Assembly (NCBI RefSeq): GCF_002013465.1
Contig: NZ_MAFC01000009.1
Span: 275,623-339,622, forward strand
From: Mycobacterium sp. D16R12
GTDB lineage: Bacteria > Actinomycetota > Actinomycetes > Mycobacteriales > Mycobacteriaceae
Direction of reading: 5' to 3'
DNA: 64,000 nt
Part shown: positions 41,495 to 50,543 of the stretch, one piece after another
Layout of the letters: every line of letters begins with the position of its first letter
How positions within the stretch are numbered: the first letter of the stretch is position 1
Notes under the pieces: model-generated
Database searches by the model: none
What the model was told of the DNA's origin: nothing
Seen by the model: only the letters and a program-made list of their open reading frames with translations
Program-made: the position numbers and the translations under genes

Positions 41495-42979
41495 ATGACA
41501 CACAGGATTGTCGGGATCCCTGCCGCTGTCGCGGTGCTCGTGGTTGGTGGTGGCGTCTGCGCTGCGCCCGCATACGCGACCGATACCTTCACACCCGGAT
41601 CGCCCAACGGCGTCGACAGTTACTTCCCGCAGGATGGCAACGGCGGCTATCGCGTCACCCAGTACGACCTGACCCTGCGATTCGACCCGGAGAGCACCGA
41701 TGTGCACGGCACGATGGTGATCCGGGCCGCCGCCACCCAGAACCTGTCCAGCTTCAACCTGGACTACTCGGATCTGGGGACTGTGACGGCATCCGTGGAC
41801 GGACGTCCGGCCGACACCGAATTCAGCGGTGAGCACGAAATGACCGTCACCCCGGAAAAGGGCATTCGCAGCGGAAGCTCCTTCACCACCACGATCACCT
41901 ACGCGTTCAACGAGCAGCAGGAAGCGCAGGAACGTGATCTCGGCGCGCTGCCCGGCTGGGTCCGCAGCACCAGCGGCGGGTACGCCAAGGGCGGCGAGCC
42001 CGACGGAGCTGAGAACTGGTACCCGTCGAACAACACCCCGGTGAACAAGGCCCCATTCAAGCTCACCGCGACGGTGCCGTCCTCATGGACCGCGGTGGCG
42101 GGCGGCCGGGAGGGCAACGCCACCGAGTCGGGCGGCTGGACCACTACCACCTGGAACGAGCCCAATCCCGTTGCCATGTATCTGGTTCCGTTTGCCGTGG
42201 ATCACTTCTCGGTGTTCCGTTCCACGCTGCCCAGCGGCACCCCTGTGGTGAGCGCATTTGCGCCCGACGCCGGTTCGGGTGATTCCGAGGCACGCCTGCC
42301 GGAGATACTCACGTTCCTGGAATCCAAGCTCGGCAAGTACCCACACGTGGCGGCCGGAGGCATCTTCGCCGATCCGATCCGCGAGGACATCGCCTTTAGC
42401 GCCTTGGAAACTCAGACGCGTCCGTACTACACCTTCAGTCGCGATACCGAAGAGCCAGGCCGCCTGTCGACGATCGTGCACGAAAACACCCACGAGTGGT
42501 ACGGCGACCTGGTGTCGGTCGAGCAGTGGCGTGATATCTGCCTCAACGAGTGCTTCGCCTCCTATCTGCCGTGGATGTGGTCGGAGGAGAAGGAAGGCAA
42601 GTCCATCGACGAGCACTACCGCAAGACGGTGGAGAAGATCTGGGATGAGGACAAGGTCTGGGGGAACCTGCTGTACGACATGTGCCCGGACGGCGCCGAA
42701 TGCAGCGCCGACGAGGTCTTCAATCCGCTGGGCGTGTACGGCAAGGGGCCGCTGGCACTACACGCGCTGCGCCGCACCATCGGGGACAAGGCATTCCTGG
42801 AGATTCTGCGATCGTGGCCCGCAGCGCACCGATGGGGTAACGCCACCTGGCCGCAGTTCGAGGCGTATGTACAGAAGGTCGCCGGTAAGGACTTGTCCGG
42901 ATTCTTCACCGCCTGGTTCCACAGTACGACTCGTCCCGCCGACCAGTATCTGTTCCCCGGAAGCCTCGCGCCGCGGTGA
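41495..42979 (+). CDS. Secreted M1-family zinc metallopeptidase
   Basis: This 494-aa protein has a signal peptide (hydrophobic VGIPAAVAVLVVGGGVCAA, cleavage near APAYA-TD). The beta-rich N-domain starts at YRVTQYDLTLRFDPESTDVHG. The gluzincin site is HENTH (His329, Glu330, His333) with the third ligand Glu352 in NECFASYL, the exact HExxH-x18-E spacing. In place of the usual GAMEN exopeptidase motif it has FSALETQ, keeping only the glutamate. It probably trims peptides outside the cytoplasmic membrane. It lacks the large C-terminal domain of intracellular PepN enzymes. Confidence 0.9.
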   Translation: MTHRIVGIPAAVAVLVVGGGVCAAPAYATDTFTPGSPNGVDSYFPQDGNGGYRVTQYDLTLRFDPESTDVHGTMVIRAAATQNLSSFNLDYSDLGTVTASVDGRPADTEFSGEHEMTVTPEKGIRSGSSFTTTITYAFNEQQEAQERDLGALPGWVRSTSGGYAKGGEPDGAENWYPSNNTPVNKAPFKLTATVPSSWTAVAGGREGNATESGGWTTTTWNEPNPVAMYLVPFAVDHFSVFRSTLPSGTPVVSAFAPDAGSGDSEARLPEILTFLESKLGKYPHVAAGGIFADPIREDIAFSALETQTRPYYTFSRDTEEPGRLSTIVHENTHEWYGDLVSVEQWRDICLNECFASYLPWMWSEEKEGKSIDEHYRKTVEKIWDEDKVWGNLLYDMCPDGAECSADEVFNPLGVYGKGPLALHALRRTIGDKAFLEILRSWPAAHRWGNATWPQFEAYVQKVAGKDLSGFFTAWFHSTTRPADQYLFPGSLAPR

Positions 42980-42988
42980 GCGGGGCCG

Positions 42989-43984
42989 CTAGTCGGCGAG
43001 TTCGCTTGGCAGACCGAACTTCTCGAACAGCGAGATATCGAAGAAGCACACCACATGGGCCACGCCGCCGGTGGTGACATCCAGGACGTGCATCTGGAAC
43101 GGGCGGTGCACCCCATCGCCCTCGCGCATGTAGAGGCCGATCGCCGGCTGACCATTGGCGGAGGTTTCGAGCAGGCGCATATCGCCGGCATGCTCGGCGG
43201 GGCACTGCTCTTTGATGAGTGCGGCGATGCTCTGCCCGCCCTGATACCAACCGGTGAACGGGGGCATCTCCCAAATCGCCTCGGTGGTAAACATTTTCGC
43301 GATGGCATCGACGTCGTAGCGCTCGAAAGCGCTGATGTACTGGCGGAGCTGCTCTCGCAGCATCGGGTCCTCTGGCTCCAGCAGGTTGTCTTCTTGCGGC
43401 GACACCTCCTGCAGCTGCGCGCGGGCGCGCTGCAGCAGGCTGTTCACGGCGGCGGTGGTGGAGCCGATGGCCTCGGCGACCTCTTGGGCCTTCCACTGCA
43501 GTACCTCGCGCAGCACCAGCACCGCGCGCTGCTTGGCGGGCAGATGCTGCAAGGCGGCGACAAAAGCCAGGCGCACAGACTCCCGTGATCCCACGATGCT
43601 GGCCGGGTCGGTCGCGTCGTCGGGCAGCGGCTCCAGCCACGGGATCTCGGCGCGTTCGTCCAACTCATCGAGCGGGTCGGCGCTGGGGGCGCCCAGTCCG
43701 GTCGGTAGTGGCCGGCGCTGCTTGCCCTCCAGCGCCGTCAGACACGTATTGGTGGCGATCCGGTACAGCCAGGTGCGCACCGACGACTTGCCCTCGAACC
43801 GGTCGTACGCCTTCCAGCCGCGCAGGTAGGTCTCCTGCACCAGGTCTTCGGCATCGTGGATGGACCCCGTCATCCGATAACAATGGGCCAGAATCTCGCG
43901 CCGATATTGTTCGGTGCGGAGGAGGAATTCATCCTCGATGGCTTGTGCCGTCACGGGCGCGAGGATAGTCCCGTCCACCGACAC
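42989..43984 (-). CDS. sigG: ECF sigma factor with SnoaL-like C-terminal domain, SigG-like
   Basis: This 331-aa protein has sigma region 2 at about residues 25-95 (YRREILAHCYRMTGSIHDAEDLVQETYLRGW, then SVRTWLYRIATNTCL). Region 4 is at about 135-190 (RLAFVAALQHLPAKQRAVLVLREVLQWKAQEVAEAI). A long C-terminal SnoaL/NTF2-like domain contains IAKMFTTEAIWEMPPFTGWYQG. The extended C-domain is typical of SigG/ECF41-type factors, where it replaces a separate anti-sigma factor. It matches sigG (Rv0182c) by its location near the lipase gene. It starts 11 bases after the DUF3556 stop and may share its promoter. The GTG at 43984 is the first of several possible starts. Confidence 0.85.
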   Translation of the reverse strand: MSVDGTILAPVTAQAIEDEFLLRTEQYRREILAHCYRMTGSIHDAEDLVQETYLRGWKAYDRFEGKSSVRTWLYRIATNTCLTALEGKQRRPLPTGLGAPSADPLDELDERAEIPWLEPLPDDATDPASIVGSRESVRLAFVAALQHLPAKQRAVLVLREVLQWKAQEVAEAIGSTTAAVNSLLQRARAQLQEVSPQEDNLLEPEDPMLREQLRQYISAFERYDVDAIAKMFTTEAIWEMPPFTGWYQGGQSIAALIKEQCPAEHAGDMRLLETSANGQPAIGLYMREGDGVHRPFQMHVLDVTTGGVAHVVCFFDISLFEKFGLPSELAD

Positions 43985-43995
43985 CTGTCAGGTTG

Positions 43996-45681
43996 TTACT
44001 GGCTGTTGACGTGCACGGGCAGCTCGTCATCCCAGGGCTGACGGTTGACCATATCGGCCACTCGGACGTAGCCGCTTTCGAACTCGCCAGTGGCAGCGTC
44101 CACGAGTCGGTATTGCTGGGTTTGACGATGGATGGGCTGGGCGTCGAGCAGCACGATGCGCACTTCGCCGGGTTCGAACTGGCAGCGTTCCTGCATCGCG
44201 GCGATCAGCTGCTCGTTGTGCATGTGCCCGTCGCCGAAGTTCCAGCCGATGGCGGTACTGCAGATCCGCTCGCCGTCGGTGATGACGTACTCATCCTCGT
44301 TCTGTCCCGCCATGGCGCGGTGCGCGAGCGTGAACATGGCGCGCCCGTGTGTGTTCATGGCGCGGAACGCATAGCCGATGTACATGAGCAGGGGCGCTTG
44401 TTCGGTGCCGTAGAAGCGCTCCATCTGCGCCTGCGGCATGCTCGCGATCGCGACGATGCCCTTGTCGATCTTCGCGCTGGCAGACGGTTTGATGCACCAC
44501 AGCGTGGTGTCCCAGTTTCCGGCGTAGTACCGCATGCCCGGCAGGAAGGAAATCTTGCGGGGCAACAGGTTTCCTGCGGCAACCACGCCGGCGCTGACGG
44601 CGAACAGGAGCAGCACGGGCATGGGGTGCTCGATGTCTGCGAGGCCGATGTTCGCGTGCGCGACGAACAGCGACAGCACACCGAAGATCATGAACACATT
44701 CCATTCCAGCGGTACACCCATCGGGATGGCGGTCAGGATGCCCAGGTGGAAGCACACCATGACGATGGCCGCGATGGTGGTGACCCAGCCGCCATGGCTG
44801 AAGAACAGCGCGATCGGCACCAGCATCTCGATGGCGGTGCTCAGATGCGCGACAAGGCGGGAGAGCCGCCCGGGGCGTAGGTCATCGGGGAACTTCTCGA
44901 AGAACGCCCGCTTGAGCCGCTTGGCACGGATGAGCGGGTTGTTGGACATCATCGTCGAGATGACAAAGGGGAAGTGGTGGTTGAGCTTTGACGTCGCCGC
45001 CCCCATCCAGATAACAACGAAGATGAGCTTGGCGGCGACGATCATGTCGGCCCCGGCGAAGAGGAACGTGACGGTGAGAGCGCCGTACACCTCGCCGCGG
45101 GCGGCCAGGAAGATCACTTTGTCGCGCAGCCCGGCGATAGCCAGCAGCCCCAGGACGGTAGCGACCAGCCAGGTAGGGAGCAACCCCGTCGCGGTGGGCT
45201 GGGAGAACAGCGCGACCAGGAGGATCACCAGGAGCGCCGCGTAGAGCGCGATATCGATCGGGGTGCGTGCGGAGCCCTTCGTGAGCGGAATGCGGGGCCA
45301 GGGTGGCAAGCGAATGGTATTGGGGCGCAACCAGTACAAGATTGATCCCAGGGGAGGGAAGAACCTGTTGTTGAGCGGCCCGAAACCGCAGCCGAGGCCG
45401 ACGACCTCGAATAGCAGGGTGTAGAGCACCACCTTCTGAAAGACGATGGGCGCGGAGAAATCGGCCAATTCGTCAATTCCGTGGGTGGTCACCATGGCGG
45501 ACAGCCACCCGCCCAGGATGTACAGGCCGATCTTCAGTACGTAGAAGAGGTGCAAGGCGACCGGTGTGCCGAAGCCCACCTCGGCCCAGTGCCTGGCCAT
45601 CGGACGTATCTTCTCGGCGCGGGTGCCCTTGCTCCATTCGGCGACATCGACGACGGGCAGTGTGGGCTTGAGGAATCCCAT
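43996..45681 (-). CDS. DUF3556 multi-pass membrane protein
   Basis: This 561-aa protein has about ten predicted membrane helices through residue 370. A soluble C-terminal part follows (GMRYYAGNWDTTLWCIKPSA; GDGHMHNEQLIAAMQERCQFEPGEVRIVLLDAQP). It fits the actinobacterial DUF3556 family of unknown function. The conserved histidines in SKLNHHFPFVISTMMSNNP and the C-terminal domain may form a redox or ligand site, but this is a guess. A perfect KstR-type palindrome lies ten bases upstream of its ATG, pointing to sterol-responsive expression. sigG follows at 11 bases. Confidence 0.8.
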   Translation of the reverse strand: MGFLKPTLPVVDVAEWSKGTRAEKIRPMARHWAEVGFGTPVALHLFYVLKIGLYILGGWLSAMVTTHGIDELADFSAPIVFQKVVLYTLLFEVVGLGCGFGPLNNRFFPPLGSILYWLRPNTIRLPPWPRIPLTKGSARTPIDIALYAALLVILLVALFSQPTATGLLPTWLVATVLGLLAIAGLRDKVIFLAARGEVYGALTVTFLFAGADMIVAAKLIFVVIWMGAATSKLNHHFPFVISTMMSNNPLIRAKRLKRAFFEKFPDDLRPGRLSRLVAHLSTAIEMLVPIALFFSHGGWVTTIAAIVMVCFHLGILTAIPMGVPLEWNVFMIFGVLSLFVAHANIGLADIEHPMPVLLLFAVSAGVVAAGNLLPRKISFLPGMRYYAGNWDTTLWCIKPSASAKIDKGIVAIASMPQAQMERFYGTEQAPLLMYIGYAFRAMNTHGRAMFTLAHRAMAGQNEDEYVITDGERICSTAIGWNFGDGHMHNEQLIAAMQERCQFEPGEVRIVLLDAQPIHRQTQQYRLVDAATGEFESGYVRVADMVNRQPWDDELPVHVNSQ

Positions 45682-45690
45682 GCGCTCACA

Positions 45691-45706
45691 CTAGAACGTG
45701 TTCTAG
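45691..45706. promoter_or_regulatory. KstR operator between DUF3556 and lipase genes
   Basis: CTAGAACGTGTTCTAG contains TAGAACGTGTTCTA, a full match to the KstR consensus TnnAACnnGTTnnA with perfect 7-bp arms. It lies ten bases from the DUF3556 ATG and 41 bases from the lipase GTG, where a repressor could block one or both promoters. Confidence 0.8.
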
Positions 45707-45710
45707 TTGA

Positions 45711-46583
<873 letters not shown>

Positions 46584-46586
46584 CGC

Positions 46587-46643
46587 CGACACGCCGCGTT
46601 CTGCTCGTGCCACTCGACGAATGCGTGGAAAGACGGCGTGTCG
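46587..46643. terminator. Inverted repeat between converging lipase and MpaB genes
   Basis: CGACACGCCG (46587-46596) and CGGCGTGTCG (46634-46643) are perfect 10-bp arms with a 37-base loop. They fill the gap between two converging genes, so a bidirectional terminator is likely. The long loop lowers confidence. Confidence 0.5.
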
Positions 46644-46660
46644 AAGCGGAACAGTGGCGG

Positions 46661-47920
46661 TTAGCGACGCATCTGCGATAGATCGCGGAAGTCATGGGTG
46701 TGCGCACCGGACTGCCAGTCGATCCAGTGTTCCCAGCGCCGCATCTTGCCGTCCTGCCAGCGGCGGTCTACGGCGGGGACAGCGTGGCGAGCGAGTTCTA
46801 TCACCGCGATGAACGGAGCACGTGCGACAAGTGCCGCGGTGCCGAGCCAGCCGGTGGGGATCCGATAGAGCCTGCGGTTCCACGGCAGCATGAACAGTCT
46901 CGTGAAGCCCGCCTGCAGCTGCAGATGGAACAGCCCCCGCAGGCGATTGACGTGCGATGAGCCGCGGCTCGGGGTGAACGACGGGACGAACGACTCCACG
47001 AGTTCACGTGAGGCGTTCCCGCCGTCATAGGCGCGGGTGGCGTCGAAGTGATACAGAATCCGTACCGCATCCGCGACCGTCTCGGGGTAGATGTCATCGC
47101 ATCGCACCCCGAGCAGATAGCCTAGGTATCGGCAAAAATGCAGGGCTGCAACCATTTCCGATCGAGTCGTGAGATAGCCGACGGCCCACAGTCCGAGACC
47201 TGGCGCCACACTGCCGGCGATGAGGGTCAGCAGCATCTCCGATTGGCTGATGGGCTCACCCCATTGCTCGCGGCGCCATTCGGGATGTTGGCGCACGCCA
47301 CGGCGCACAGAGACGTGCATGACGCGGATCTTCATGGTGATCTGCCGGGCAACTGAGTACCGGTCCAAGGCGGCACCTGCTCGTGCGCACTCCAGCCACC
47401 ACCTGCTGGTTTCGAGGTGGCGATGCATCGCGCCTTGGCCCGCATAGCCGCCCGCCAGCGAGAGCGGGGTTGCCAACCAGCCCTCGGTGTAGGTGTCCAT
47501 GGTGCCGGCATTGGCAATCGAGCCCATGTCGTAACCCCAGCGCCGCCATACCGCGGCCCCGGCCTCGATGAGCTCCGGATCGGCCCAGGCAGGCAGGGTG
47601 TCGAACTCGGCGAACAACGCCCGCATCGATTCGGGTGCGTCGTCGACGGCGTCGATTCCCTCGCTGAGAGCGCGGTCGAGTAGCGCCCGGCCGCGCTCCG
47701 GGCCGACCTCCCCGTAATAGATCTCTTCAACAAAGCGCTCGGCGACCGGATCGGTTATCCACAGGCCCGCCCCGTATTGGCGCACCACCTCGTCCGATGG
47801 AGTGAGATCGAACCCTGTCCAGCGGCGGAGGGCATTCCGTACTCCCGTGTGCGCCGGTGCCGGGTTCGCGAGATTCTCCGCGTATGCCGCAGGCAGTACG
47901 GCATTTTCCTGAAGGGTCAC
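46661..47920 (-). CDS. MpaB-type oxygenase (DUF2236) family protein
   Basis: This 419-aa helical protein belongs to the MpaB/latex-clearing-protein superfamily. It has the family's ER-rich N-terminal helices and SIANAGTMDTYTEGWLATPL. The heme-associated segment AVGYLTTRSEMVAALHFCRYLGYLLGVRC lies further on. Family members are b-type heme oxygenases; known relatives cleave polyisoprenoids or make mycophenolic acid precursors. The substrate here is unknown. The start is GTG at 47920. An 18-bp perfect palindrome lies 61 bases upstream in the divergent promoter region. Confidence 0.85.
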   Translation of the reverse strand: MTLQENAVLPAAYAENLANPAPAHTGVRNALRRWTGFDLTPSDEVVRQYGAGLWITDPVAERFVEEIYYGEVGPERGRALLDRALSEGIDAVDDAPESMRALFAEFDTLPAWADPELIEAGAAVWRRWGYDMGSIANAGTMDTYTEGWLATPLSLAGGYAGQGAMHRHLETSRWWLECARAGAALDRYSVARQITMKIRVMHVSVRRGVRQHPEWRREQWGEPISQSEMLLTLIAGSVAPGLGLWAVGYLTTRSEMVAALHFCRYLGYLLGVRCDDIYPETVADAVRILYHFDATRAYDGGNASRELVESFVPSFTPSRGSSHVNRLRGLFHLQLQAGFTRLFMLPWNRRLYRIPTGWLGTAALVARAPFIAVIELARHAVPAVDRRWQDGKMRRWEHWIDWQSGAHTHDFRDLSQMRR

Positions 47921-47980
47921 GCGGCCTCCACTATCTCCCTATGTCCGGTGTGCGGCTATCGAAACACAACCCGAACGACT

Positions 47981-47998
47981 TGACAACCATGGTTGTCA
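47981..47998. promoter_or_regulatory. Perfect 18-bp palindrome in the MpaB/DUF2786 divergent promoter
   Basis: TGACAACCATGGTTGTCA is fully symmetric and lies between the MpaB start (47920) and the DUF2786 start (48058). It has the size of a TetR-type operator. No regulator gene is adjacent, so it should be recognised by a factor encoded elsewhere. Confidence 0.7.
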
Positions 47999-48057
47999 GA
48001 AGTGTGGGTGGTGCTTGCTGCCGCGGTATGTCCCCGGGCTCGCCTAACCTGGCCTTC

Positions 48058-48810
48058 GTGACAGAGGACAAGCAGCTCTCGCGGATCGCCGCTCTGCTCC
48101 GTCAGGCCGAGGGCACTGACAATGCGCACGAGGCCGAGGCCTTCATGGCGGCGGCGCAGCGACTGGCCACCGCGACGTCGATCGACCTGGCGGTCGCCCG
48201 CGCGCACTCGGCCAAGCGAGACACCCAGGCGCGGCCCACTCAGCGCACCGTCACCATCGGTGAGGCGGGCACCCGCGGCCTGCGGACCTACGTCAACCTG
48301 TTCGCATTGATCGCCGGCGCCAACGACGTCACATGCGACGTCGCGTCCAACTCGACCTATGTGTACGCCTACGGCTTCGCCGAGGACATTGACGCCGTGC
48401 ACGCGCTCTACGCCAGCCTGGTGGTCCAGATGGTCAGGGCCTCGGACACCTACATCGGTTCCGGTGCGCACCGGCCCACCCCGACGATCACTGCCCGCCT
48501 GAACTTCCAGCTGGCGTTCGGCACAAGGGTGGGGCAGCGGCTCTCCGACGCCCGACAGGAGGCGCGCGCCGAGGCAGTGAAGACCGAGAAGCGGGGCACG
48601 GGAACCGAACTGGTGCTGCGTGACAAGGACATCGAACTGCATGATTTCTATAAGGGCGCCTCGACGGCGCGCGGGCGGTGGCGCGCGGTGAGCGCGCAGG
48701 CCGGTTACTCCTCGCACGCCCGTCGCGCAGGCGATCGTGCGGGGCGGCGGGCCAGGCTTGGCAACAGTTCCGAATTGGCCGGTGCCCGTGGCGCATTGGA
48801 GCAGAACTGA
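48058..48810 (+). CDS. DUF2786 domain protein (Rv0184-like)
   Basis: This 250-aa protein begins with a DUF2786 helix pair (KQLSRIAALLRQAEGTDNAHEAEAFMAAAQRLATATSIDLAVA). A mixed domain follows (LRTYVNLFALIAGANDVTCDVASNSTYVYAYGFAEDIDAVHALYASL). The C-terminus is basic and alanine/arginine-rich (SHARRAGDRAGRRARLG), which could bind nucleic acid or membranes. The family function is unknown. GTG 48058 is used; longer frames enter the palindrome region. Its TGA overlaps the probable CTG start of the next gene, as Rv0184 and Rv0185 are paired in M. tuberculosis. Confidence 0.8.
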   Translation: MTEDKQLSRIAALLRQAEGTDNAHEAEAFMAAAQRLATATSIDLAVARAHSAKRDTQARPTQRTVTIGEAGTRGLRTYVNLFALIAGANDVTCDVASNSTYVYAYGFAEDIDAVHALYASLVVQMVRASDTYIGSGAHRPTPTITARLNFQLAFGTRVGQRLSDARQEARAEAVKTEKRGTGTELVLRDKDIELHDFYKGASTARGRWRAVSAQAGYSSHARRAGDRAGRRARLGNSSELAGARGALEQN

Positions 48811-49346
48811 GCGATCAGCCGCGGCCACAGTCGGATGTCTTCGCGCGAGCGGCTCATCGGCGTGATTCTCAGCGCGCCAAGGTATACGCGGCCGAGGAGT
48901 TCGTGCGCACCATGTTCACGCGGGCGGCGAGTCACAGTCAGCGCGATATCGACTTCTTCGGCACCCGGCTGACGCTCCCGCCCGAGGCGCGCTTCGCCTC
49001 GGTGGAATCGGTGCAGCGTTATGTCGATGACGTGCTGGCCCTCGTGGCGGGCAGATGGTCCGTCGGACCCGTCACGGTGCGTGCCCGTCGCGGCGCGACT
49101 GCGGCGCATTACGAGCGCGACGGAGACCGGGCGGCGATCGCCGTTCCCGACGATCGCAACGGAAGTGCTTGGGCCATGCGAGAACTGGTGATCCTGCACG
49201 AGCTGGCGCACCACCTGTGCCCGCCGGACGGCCCGGCGCACGGGCACGAGTTCGTCACGCTCTATCCCGAGCTGGCAGGGCTGGCCATGGGGCCGGAGGT
49301 GGAGTTCATCCTGCGCACCGTCTACGCCCGTGAGGGTGTGCGTTAG
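48807..49346 (+). CDS. Putative zinc metallohydrolase (Rv0185-like), probable CTG start
   Basis: This 179-aa protein has a zinc-binding HELAHH motif (His131, Glu132, His135) and further histidines at DGPAHGHEFV. It matches the TIGR04338-type mycobacterial metallohydrolases such as Rv0185. No ATG, GTG or TTG gives the family N-terminus without a 133-base overlap (GTG 48678) or loss of about 30 residues (GTG 48903). CTG at 48807 has GGAG five bases upstream and overlaps the previous stop as CTGA, just like the ATGA/GTGA junctions elsewhere here. The substrate is unknown. Confidence 0.75.
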   Translation: MSDQPRPQSDVFARAAHRRDSQRAKVYAAEEFVRTMFTRAASHSQRDIDFFGTRLTLPPEARFASVESVQRYVDDVLALVAGRWSVGPVTVRARRGATAAHYERDGDRAAIAVPDDRNGSAWAMRELVILHELAHHLCPPDGPAHGHEFVTLYPELAGLAMGPEVEFILRTVYAREGVR

Positions 49347-49987
49347 CGCACGACGGCGATCGCCAGCCCGTCCCAGCCCTTGACACCCACAGTCTGCAGC
49401 GCGGTGGCATCCAGACGCGGATCAGAACCCAGCCGCTCCAGCGCCTGGCGGGTCCCTTCGGCGTTCGGGCCCTCCTCGGCGATCCAGCGAATCACGTTGT
49501 CCACCAAAATTACTGCCCCCGGTCGGGTAAGCCGTAGCGCCCAATCGAGATAGCCCGGGTTGTTGGATTTGTCGGCATCGATGAACACCAGATCGAACGG
49601 CCCCTCGACCGAAGGCAGCGAGTCGAGCGCCGGGCCCACCAGGACCTGCACCCGTTCGGCGAGTCCGGCGCGCTCCAGACTGGCCTGCGCGACGGAAGCA
49701 TGTTTGGGCTCGAACTCCAGCGTCACCACCGCGCCGTCTGGGCCGACCGCCTTGGCGAGCCATGCGGTGCTGTATCCGCCGAGCGTGCCGATCTCCAGCA
49801 CCCGGCTGGCCTTGGCGATCGTCGCCAGCAGATACAGGAACTTGCCCTGCGCGGCCGATACCGCGATATCGGGCAGGCCGCCGTCCTGCTGCGCCTGGCG
49901 GATGTGGTCCAGCTCGGCAGCGTCGGTGGCGACGGTGCGCTCCAGGTAGTCGTCTGTGTCGGTCCACACTGATTGGGAGAGAGTCAC
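49343..49987 (-). CDS. SAM-dependent O-methyltransferase, class I (Rv0187-like)
   Basis: This 214-aa protein of the catechol/caffeoyl-CoA O-methyltransferase family has SAM motif VLEIGTLGGYSTAWLA, the metal-binding VFIDADKSNNPGYLDWALRL and GAVILVDNVI. The metal ion and SAM would serve methyl transfer to a catechol-like hydroxyl. It corresponds to Rv0187. The start is GTG at 49987. The stop shares TTAG with the stop of the converging metallohydrolase gene, inside a small GTGCG/CGCAC hairpin. Confidence 0.88.
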   Translation of the reverse strand: MTLSQSVWTDTDDYLERTVATDAAELDHIRQAQQDGGLPDIAVSAAQGKFLYLLATIAKASRVLEIGTLGGYSTAWLAKAVGPDGAVVTLEFEPKHASVAQASLERAGLAERVQVLVGPALDSLPSVEGPFDLVFIDADKSNNPGYLDWALRLTRPGAVILVDNVIRWIAEEGPNAEGTRQALERLGSDPRLDATALQTVGVKGWDGLAIAVVR

Positions 49988-50087
49988 TTCCGTGAGGGTA
50001 CGCCCGTTTCCTGGATTTTGAGTCGTGGGCGTGAACCTCGTGGTATTAACACCTAGCCCGTTGTCGTTGCGGCCGAAGGAGTCGGTA

Positions 50088-50531
50088 ATGGCGCTTGTCG
50101 ACTATCGCGATGTGATCGGGAAGATCGTCGTCGGGGTGAGTGTCCCCGCGATACTCGGCCTGGGCGGGTTGATGGCGAGTCGATGGGGCAATGCCGTCGG
50201 CTACGCAGGCGGCTCGCAACATATGGCCTTCTTCCACACGTGTTTCGCGATTTTCGGCGTGATCGGGGGAACGTCGCTGACTGTGCTGTTCGTCCGGGCG
50301 GTGTACAGATATATGTCCGCGGATCCGGGCACGGCCACATTCGACCCGTGGGATTTGATCTTGCTGGTCTGCGGCCTCTCCGCCCTAGTCGGCGGAATCA
50401 TGTACTTCATCGACATTTTCACGTACATGCCGCCGCGCCCGCGCACACCAACCCGGACACCCTTTAACTACCCGCGCATCAGTCCCACGCGGATATTCAC
50501 CCCGACGACCACCACCAGGTGGCCGTCGTAA
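50088..50531 (+). CDS. Small membrane protein (Rv0188-like)
   Basis: This 147-aa protein has three predicted transmembrane segments (IVVGVSVPAILGLGGLMAS; FFHTCFAIFGVIGGTSLTVLFV; DLILLVCGLSALVGGIMYFIDIF). It ends in a proline/threonine-rich tail (MPPRPRTPTRTPFNYPRISP). ATG 50088 is chosen for its GAAGGAG at seven bases; the frame continues upstream to 50025 without support. It occupies the place of Rv0188 between the O-methyltransferase and ilvD genes. Function unknown. Confidence 0.72.
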   Translation: MALVDYRDVIGKIVVGVSVPAILGLGGLMASRWGNAVGYAGGSQHMAFFHTCFAIFGVIGGTSLTVLFVRAVYRYMSADPGTATFDPWDLILLVCGLSALVGGIMYFIDIFTYMPPRPRTPTRTPFNYPRISPTRIFTPTTTTRWPS

Positions 50532-50543
50532 GACCTCAGCCCC

